From Alphaproteobacteria bacterium (GTDB taxonomy: Bacteria; Pseudomonadota; Alphaproteobacteria; JAJFFI01), in the NCBI GenBank assembly GCA_030066595.1, contig JASJBI010000024.1:1-64000 (forward strand): a stretch of DNA of 64,000 nt, read 5' to 3'. Positions within the stretch are counted from its first letter, which is position 1, and each line of letters starts with the position of its first letter. The position numbers were made by a program, and so were the translations under genes. This document shows, piece after piece, positions 59,999-64,000 of the stretch. The notes beneath the pieces are model-generated. The model was not told the DNA's origin. It ran no database searches and saw only the letters and a program-made list of their open reading frames with translations.

Positions 59999-61072
59999 TC
60001 AGTGCGGGAACGGCCATAATCGGAGCTTCTCCTTGGTGATCTGCCAGAGCCTTGCAAGCCCATGCGGCTCGACGATCAGGAAGAATATGATGAGCCCGCC
60101 GAACAGCATGAATTCGACATGCTTGGCGAAATTGGCGGTAAATCCGAGTCCGCCGACGAACAGGTTGGTCAACACGATCGGCAGCAACAGGATGAAGCCG
60201 GCGCCCAGGAACGAGCCGAGCAGGCTGCCCAGCCCGCCGATGATGATCATGAACAGCACGTCGAAGGAGACGAACAGCTGGAAGGCTTCGGTCTCGACGC
60301 TGCCGAGCCACATGGAGAACATCATGGCGCCGGCGACGCCGATATAGAAGGAGCTGATGGCGAAGGCCAGCAGCTTGGTCTGCAGCGGGCGGATGCCGAT
60401 GATCTCGGCGGCGATGTCCATGTCACGAATGGCCATCCAAGACCGGCCGATGCGCCCGCGGACCAGGTTTTTCGCCGCCAGCGTGAGCAAGGTCACGAAG
60501 ATCAGGATTACCACATAGCGGACCTGCGGCGTGGCTTCCGCGCCGGTGATCAGGAAGCCGAATGCCTCGCGCGGCGGCGCCTCGATATTGCCGGAGGGGT
60601 GATAATTGTAGAACCAGGGCACCTTGTTGAAGAGCCAGACCAGGAAGAATTGTGCCGCCAGCGTGGCGACCGCCAGGTAGAAACCCTTGATGCGTAGACT
60701 CGGCAGGCCGAACAGGATCCCGACCCCGGCGGTGATTAACCCCGCCAGGATGAAGATCAGCAGGATGTTGAGGTCCGGAAAGGCGGTCATCAACTTGTAG
60801 GTGGAGTAAGCACCCACGGCGAGAAATCCACCGGTGCCAAGCGAGATCTGCCCGCAATAGCCGGTCAGGATATTGAGGCCGATGGCCGCCAGCGCGAAGA
60901 TCAGGAGCGGCAGCAGGATGGCCTCGAACCAGTAGTCCCCCTGGATGAAGGGCACCCCGAGGTAGGCGATCAGCAGGACCGCGATGACGGCGACCCGGTC
61001 CTGGGTGATCGGAAAGATCGCCTGATCGGCGGCGTAGGAGGCCTTGAACTGACCGGCTTCGCGATACAGCAT
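59999..61072 (-). CDS. livM: Liv-type ABC transporter permease
   Basis: 357 residues, about 9 helices, LivM family: LNILTGYCGQISLGTGGFLAVG, RGRIGRSWMAIRDMDIAAEIIG, and IIGGLGSLLGSFLGAGFILLLP. Starts 3 bases from the stop of livH. A 139-base gap (59860-59998) separates it from the binding-protein gene; no strong hairpin seen there. Confidence 0.93.
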   Translation of the reverse strand: MLYREAGQFKASYAADQAIFPITQDRVAVIAVLLIAYLGVPFIQGDYWFEAILLPLLIFALAAIGLNILTGYCGQISLGTGGFLAVGAYSTYKLMTAFPDLNILLIFILAGLITAGVGILFGLPSLRIKGFYLAVATLAAQFFLVWLFNKVPWFYNYHPSGNIEAPPREAFGFLITGAEATPQVRYVVILIFVTLLTLAAKNLVRGRIGRSWMAIRDMDIAAEIIGIRPLQTKLLAFAISSFYIGVAGAMMFSMWLGSVETEAFQLFVSFDVLFMIIIGGLGSLLGSFLGAGFILLLPIVLTNLFVGGLGFTANFAKHVEFMLFGGLIIFFLIVEPHGLARLWQITKEKLRLWPFPH

Positions 61073-61075
61073 GAG

Positions 61076-62041
61076 CTAGACCCTCTCGATGATCTTCTCG
61101 CCGAACAATCCCTGCGGCCGGAACAACAGGAACACCATGGCGAGCATGTAGGCGAACCAGTTCTCGATGGCCCCGCCGATCAAGGGGCCCCAGTAGATCT
61201 CCGCGATCTTCTCGCCGACCCCGATGATCAGTCCGCCGACGATCGCGCCGGGGACTGACGTAAACCCGCCGAGGATCAGCACGGGCAAGGCCTTGAGTGC
61301 AATCAGCGAGAGGCTGAACTGCACCCCGCTCTTCGCGCCCCACATGATGCCGGCGACCATGGCGACGATGCCCGCCACGGACCAGACGATCACCCAGATG
61401 GACTTCAGCGGAATGCCGACCGACAGCGCCGCCTGGTGGTCGTCCGCGACCGCGCGCAGTGCCCGGCCGACGCGCGTCTTCTGGAAGAACACGGCCAGCA
61501 CGGCGACCAGAACCGCGGCGGTGGCGGCCGCGACCAGGTCAAACTGGTTCAGCAGGATCCCGCCCCATTCGAAGGAAGCGTCGGGGATCCCGATATCCAG
61601 CGCCTTCACGTCGCTGCCCCAGAGCACGTCGCCGAAGCCTTCGAGAAACAGCGCCAGTCCGATGGTCGACATGAACAGAATGATCTGCTCCTGGTTGACC
61701 AGCGGCCTCAGCACGATGCGCTCGATGGCGAAGGCCAGGGCCACCATCACGGCCGCCGTGCCGATGATGGCGAGGGCAATCAGATACCAGGGCAACTGCT
61801 GGGTCGAGGTCTGTCCCATGAACTCCATCAGCCCAACCAGGGTCAGGCCGGCGAACAGGGCCAACACGCCCTGAGCGAAATTGAACACCCCGGAGGCCTT
61901 GAAGATCAGCACGAAGCCCAGAGCCACGAGCGAATACATGACGCCCGCGATCAGGCCGCCGATGATGACTTCGGCAAAGAAGATCGGCGCCGTGGCCATG
62001 TCCACGAACGGCGCGATGAACACCGCGTACAAGACATCCAT
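61076..62041 (-). CDS. livH: Liv-type ABC transporter permease
   Basis: 321 residues, about 8 helices, LivH family: GVMYSLVALGFVLIFKASGVFNFAQG, TRVGRALRAVADDHQAALSVGI, and FTSVPGAIVGGLIIGVGEKI. Membrane partner of livM. Confidence 0.93.
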   Translation of the reverse strand: MDVLYAVFIAPFVDMATAPIFFAEVIIGGLIAGVMYSLVALGFVLIFKASGVFNFAQGVLALFAGLTLVGLMEFMGQTSTQQLPWYLIALAIIGTAAVMVALAFAIERIVLRPLVNQEQIILFMSTIGLALFLEGFGDVLWGSDVKALDIGIPDASFEWGGILLNQFDLVAAATAAVLVAVLAVFFQKTRVGRALRAVADDHQAALSVGIPLKSIWVIVWSVAGIVAMVAGIMWGAKSGVQFSLSLIALKALPVLILGGFTSVPGAIVGGLIIGVGEKIAEIYWGPLIGGAIENWFAYMLAMVFLLFRPQGLFGEKIIERV

Positions 62042-62083
62042 GGACTAATTCCCCCTCATTCGCGTCATGCCTCGCGGCCGGGA

Positions 62084-62884
62084 TCAGTCATGGCTGACCC
62101 CCAGATAGGCGTCGATGACGTCCTGGTTCTTGCCGACTTCGTCCGGGGTGCCGTCGGCGATCTTCTCGCCATGGTCCAAAACGACCACCCGGTCGGAGAT
62201 ATCCATGACCACACCCATGTCGTGCTCGATCAGCGCGATGGTGGTGCCGAACTCCTCGTTCACGTCGATGATGAAGCGGGACATGTCCTCTTTTTCTTCC
62301 ACGTTCATGCCCGCCATCGGTTCGTCGAGCAGCAACAGCTCCGGCTCCGCCGCCAGTGCGCGACCCAGCTCGACCCGCTTCTGCAGGCCATAGGGCAGGC
62401 GGCCGACCGGCGTCTTGCGGATCGTCTGGATTTCCAGGAAGTCGATGACGCCCTCGACGAATTCCCGATGCGCCAGCTCCTGCTTCTTCGCCGGCCCCAA
62501 ATGAAGCGCTTCCAGAAAGAAGTTCCCCTTCATCTTCAAGAGCCGCCCCGTCATCAGGTTGTCGAGCGTGCTCATGCCCTTGAACAGGGCGACGTTCTGG
62601 AAGGTCCGCGCGATGCCCTGCGCCGCCGCTTCGTGGGGGCGCATCTGTTTGCGGGTTCGGCCCTTGTAGGTGATGGTGCCTTCCTGCGGATGATAGAAGC
62701 CGTTGATGCAGTTCAGCATCGACGTCTTGCCGGCGCCGTTCGGTCCTATGATGGCGCGGATCTCGCCTTTCTGGACATCGAAGCTGACGCCGCGGATCGC
62801 CTTCACGCCGCCGAATGAGAGGCTGATATTCGCCACGTCCAGGAGAACGTCGGCGCCGTTGCCACCTGCTTCCGCCATGGTCAT
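62084..62884 (-). CDS. livG: Liv-type ABC transporter ATP-binding protein
   Basis: 266 residues. Walker A IGPNGAGKTSMLNCINGFY, PYGLQKRVELGRALA signature, Walker B LLLLDEPMAGMNVEE. LivG type. 28 bases after the acyl-CoA synthetase gene, so the ligase, livG, livH, livM, the binding protein, livF and the PaaK-like gene run as one block. Confidence 0.93.
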   Translation of the reverse strand: MTMAEAGGNGADVLLDVANISLSFGGVKAIRGVSFDVQKGEIRAIIGPNGAGKTSMLNCINGFYHPQEGTITYKGRTRKQMRPHEAAAQGIARTFQNVALFKGMSTLDNLMTGRLLKMKGNFFLEALHLGPAKKQELAHREFVEGVIDFLEIQTIRKTPVGRLPYGLQKRVELGRALAAEPELLLLDEPMAGMNVEEKEDMSRFIIDVNEEFGTTIALIEHDMGVVMDISDRVVVLDHGEKIADGTPDEVGKNQDVIDAYLGVSHD

Positions 62885-62912
62885 GCGCCTGTGGCCTTGC
62901 AGTGTCGGTGGT

Positions 62913-64000
62913 TCATTCGGCCGCCTGCGGTATGGCCGGTCGCTCGCTGATTTCGGCGTCCGAGATTTCGAGATCCGCCTTGATCATGCCGGTCCGCCCG
63001 TCCTCGAAGGTGACCTGTGCCTCGACATTGACCTGATCGGCGCCGGAATAGAGCGCGGTGATAATCTGGTCGTATTTCTCTCTGATGAAATTCCGTCGGA
63101 CTTTCCGGGTTCGGGTGAGCTCGCCGTCGTCCGCATCGAGCTCCTTGTGCAGCAACACGAAGCGGTGAATCTGCGAGCCTGCCAGATGAGAGTCCGTGGC
63201 CAGGTCCCGGTTGACCTGCGCCACGTTGTCCCGGATCAGGTCGTAGACCTCGGTCTTGGATGCCAGGTCCTGGTAGCTCGCGTAGGCCAGTCCCCGCCGC
63301 TCGGCCCAGTTACCAACCGCTTCCAGGTCGATGCTGATCATCGCGGTGACCGTGTCCCGCTGGTCGCCGAAGGCGACCGCCTCCTTGATGAACGGGAAGA
63401 ACTTCAGCTTGTTCTCGATATATTTGGGCGCGAACATCGCGCCGTTGTTCAGTTTGCCGACGTCCTTGGCCCGGTCGATGATCCGCAGGTGGTTGTCGTC
63501 GCCGATGAAGCCAGCGTCGCCCGTGTGCACCCAGCCATCGGCGGTCTTGGTTTCCCGGGTGGCTTCCGGGTTCTTGTAGTACTCCATGAACACGCCCGGG
63601 CTGCGGAACAGCACCTCGCTGTTCTCGGCGATCTTGATTTCCACGTCCGGCACGGCGACGCCGACGGTATCCGGCTTGATCTCGCCGTCCGGCTGAATGG
63701 TAACGAACACCGAGGCTTCGGTCATGCCGTAGAGCTGTTTGAGGTTCATGCCCAGCGCGCGGAAGAAATCGAAGATGTCCGGGCCGATCGCTTCACCGGC
63801 GGTGTAGGCAAGGCGGACGCGGGAGAATCCCAGCGTGTTCTTGAGCGGCCCATAGACCAAGAGGCTGCCCACGGAGTAGAGAAACCGATCCCAGGCCGAG
63901 ACCGGCTCCTTGTCGATGATCCGTGTGCCCACGCGCCGCGCCAGATCCATGAAATATTGGAACATCTTGCGCTTGAGCCAGCCGGCATCCTCCATGCGGA
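62913..64000 (-). CDS. AMP-dependent long-chain acyl-CoA synthetase, C-terminal part (partial)
   Basis: At least 362 residues are visible; the N-terminal part, including the first ATP motif, lies beyond the window's right end. AMP-binding motifs: LKQLYGMTEASVFVT, LFRSPGVFMEYYKNPE, GWVHTGDAGFIGDDNHLRIID, AKDVGKLNNGAMFAPKYIEN. The YGMTE and DRAKD segments are those of long-chain fatty-acid:CoA ligases. It activates the acid imported by the adjacent Liv-type transporter. The exact substrate (fatty, aryl-alkanoic) is not determined. Confidence 0.9.
   Translation of the reverse strand, partial: RMEDAGWLKRKMFQYFMDLARRVGTRIIDKEPVSAWDRFLYSVGSLLVYGPLKNTLGFSRVRLAYTAGEAIGPDIFDFFRALGMNLKQLYGMTEASVFVTIQPDGEIKPDTVGVAVPDVEIKIAENSEVLFRSPGVFMEYYKNPEATRETKTADGWVHTGDAGFIGDDNHLRIIDRAKDVGKLNNGAMFAPKYIENKLKFFPFIKEAVAFGDQRDTVTAMISIDLEAVGNWAERRGLAYASYQDLASKTEVYDLIRDNVAQVNRDLATDSHLAGSQIHRFVLLHKELDADDGELTRTRKVRRNFIREKYDQIITALYSGADQVNVEAQVTFEDGRTGMIKADLEISDAEISERPAIPQAAE

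Overview
The window is high-GC DNA from an alphaproteobacterium. It opens with the C-terminus of a Shemin-type 5-aminolevulinate synthase, and gene style and family content suggest Rhodospirillales, probably a facultative anaerobe that respires nitrogen oxides. No rRNA, tRNA, CRISPR array, transposase or phage gene was seen.

Region 1 (0.1-8.6 kb): a Crp/Fnr (Dnr-like) regulator with a secreted cysteine-rich repeat protein. Divergent from them is a heme-copper operon: two small membrane proteins, a CuA subunit II, a B-type subunit I, CtaB, a SCO protein, a cytochrome b/ferredoxin/MvhD fusion, an unknown anchored protein and a bacteriohemerythrin. Subunit I has Gln where the cross-linked active-site Tyr of oxygen reductases should be, and two Dnr/FNR boxes precede the operon, so it may be an NO reductase rather than an oxidase.

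Region 2 (8.7-10.9 kb): an AlkP-superfamily hydrolase and a DUF4202 protein.

Region 3 (10.97-34.7 kb): an anaerobic aromatic island. It holds korAB plus a ferritin-like gene (minus strand); had-oah-dch-bcrCBAD-fdx (ATP-dependent class I benzoyl-CoA reductase and the modified beta-oxidation steps); GNAT and hemerythrin genes; an SDR; and a minus-strand operon of an FlK-like thioesterase, padBCD (phenylacetyl-CoA oxidation), paaK, DUF2249 and an NnrS-like membrane protein. A BadL/BadM-like pair (GNAT + Rrf2) and another hemerythrin follow. The three divergent promoter regions of this island each carry one copy of a shared GTAC...AATACGTATT-type site, and there are FNR boxes before had, in the badL region and before the last hemerythrin. 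The logic is phenylacetate -> phenylacetyl-CoA -> phenylglyoxylate -> benzoyl-CoA -> dienoyl-CoA -> 3-hydroxypimelyl-CoA, with KorAB supplying reduced ferredoxin.

Region 4 (34.8-45.6 kb): a methyltransferase/sulfotransferase/GT39-like group; a CIO-type cytochrome bd operon with a DUF2474 microprotein; a membrane-protein gene lying between that microprotein gene and a decayed copy of it; a polar amino acid ABC transporter; and a MITE-like element with perfect 24-bp inverted ends.

Region 5 (45.7-56.1 kb): ornithine aminotransferase, arginase and a DDAH-like hydrolase (minus strand), running back-to-back with a complete ccmABCDEFGHI cytochrome c maturation cluster.

Region 6 (56.1-64 kb): a terminator, then a PaaK-like adenylate-forming enzyme, a Liv-type ABC transporter (livFKMHG) and the C-terminal part of a long-chain acyl-CoA synthetase that runs off the window. 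This is a typical alphaproteobacterial uptake-and-activation cluster for aromatic or fatty acids.
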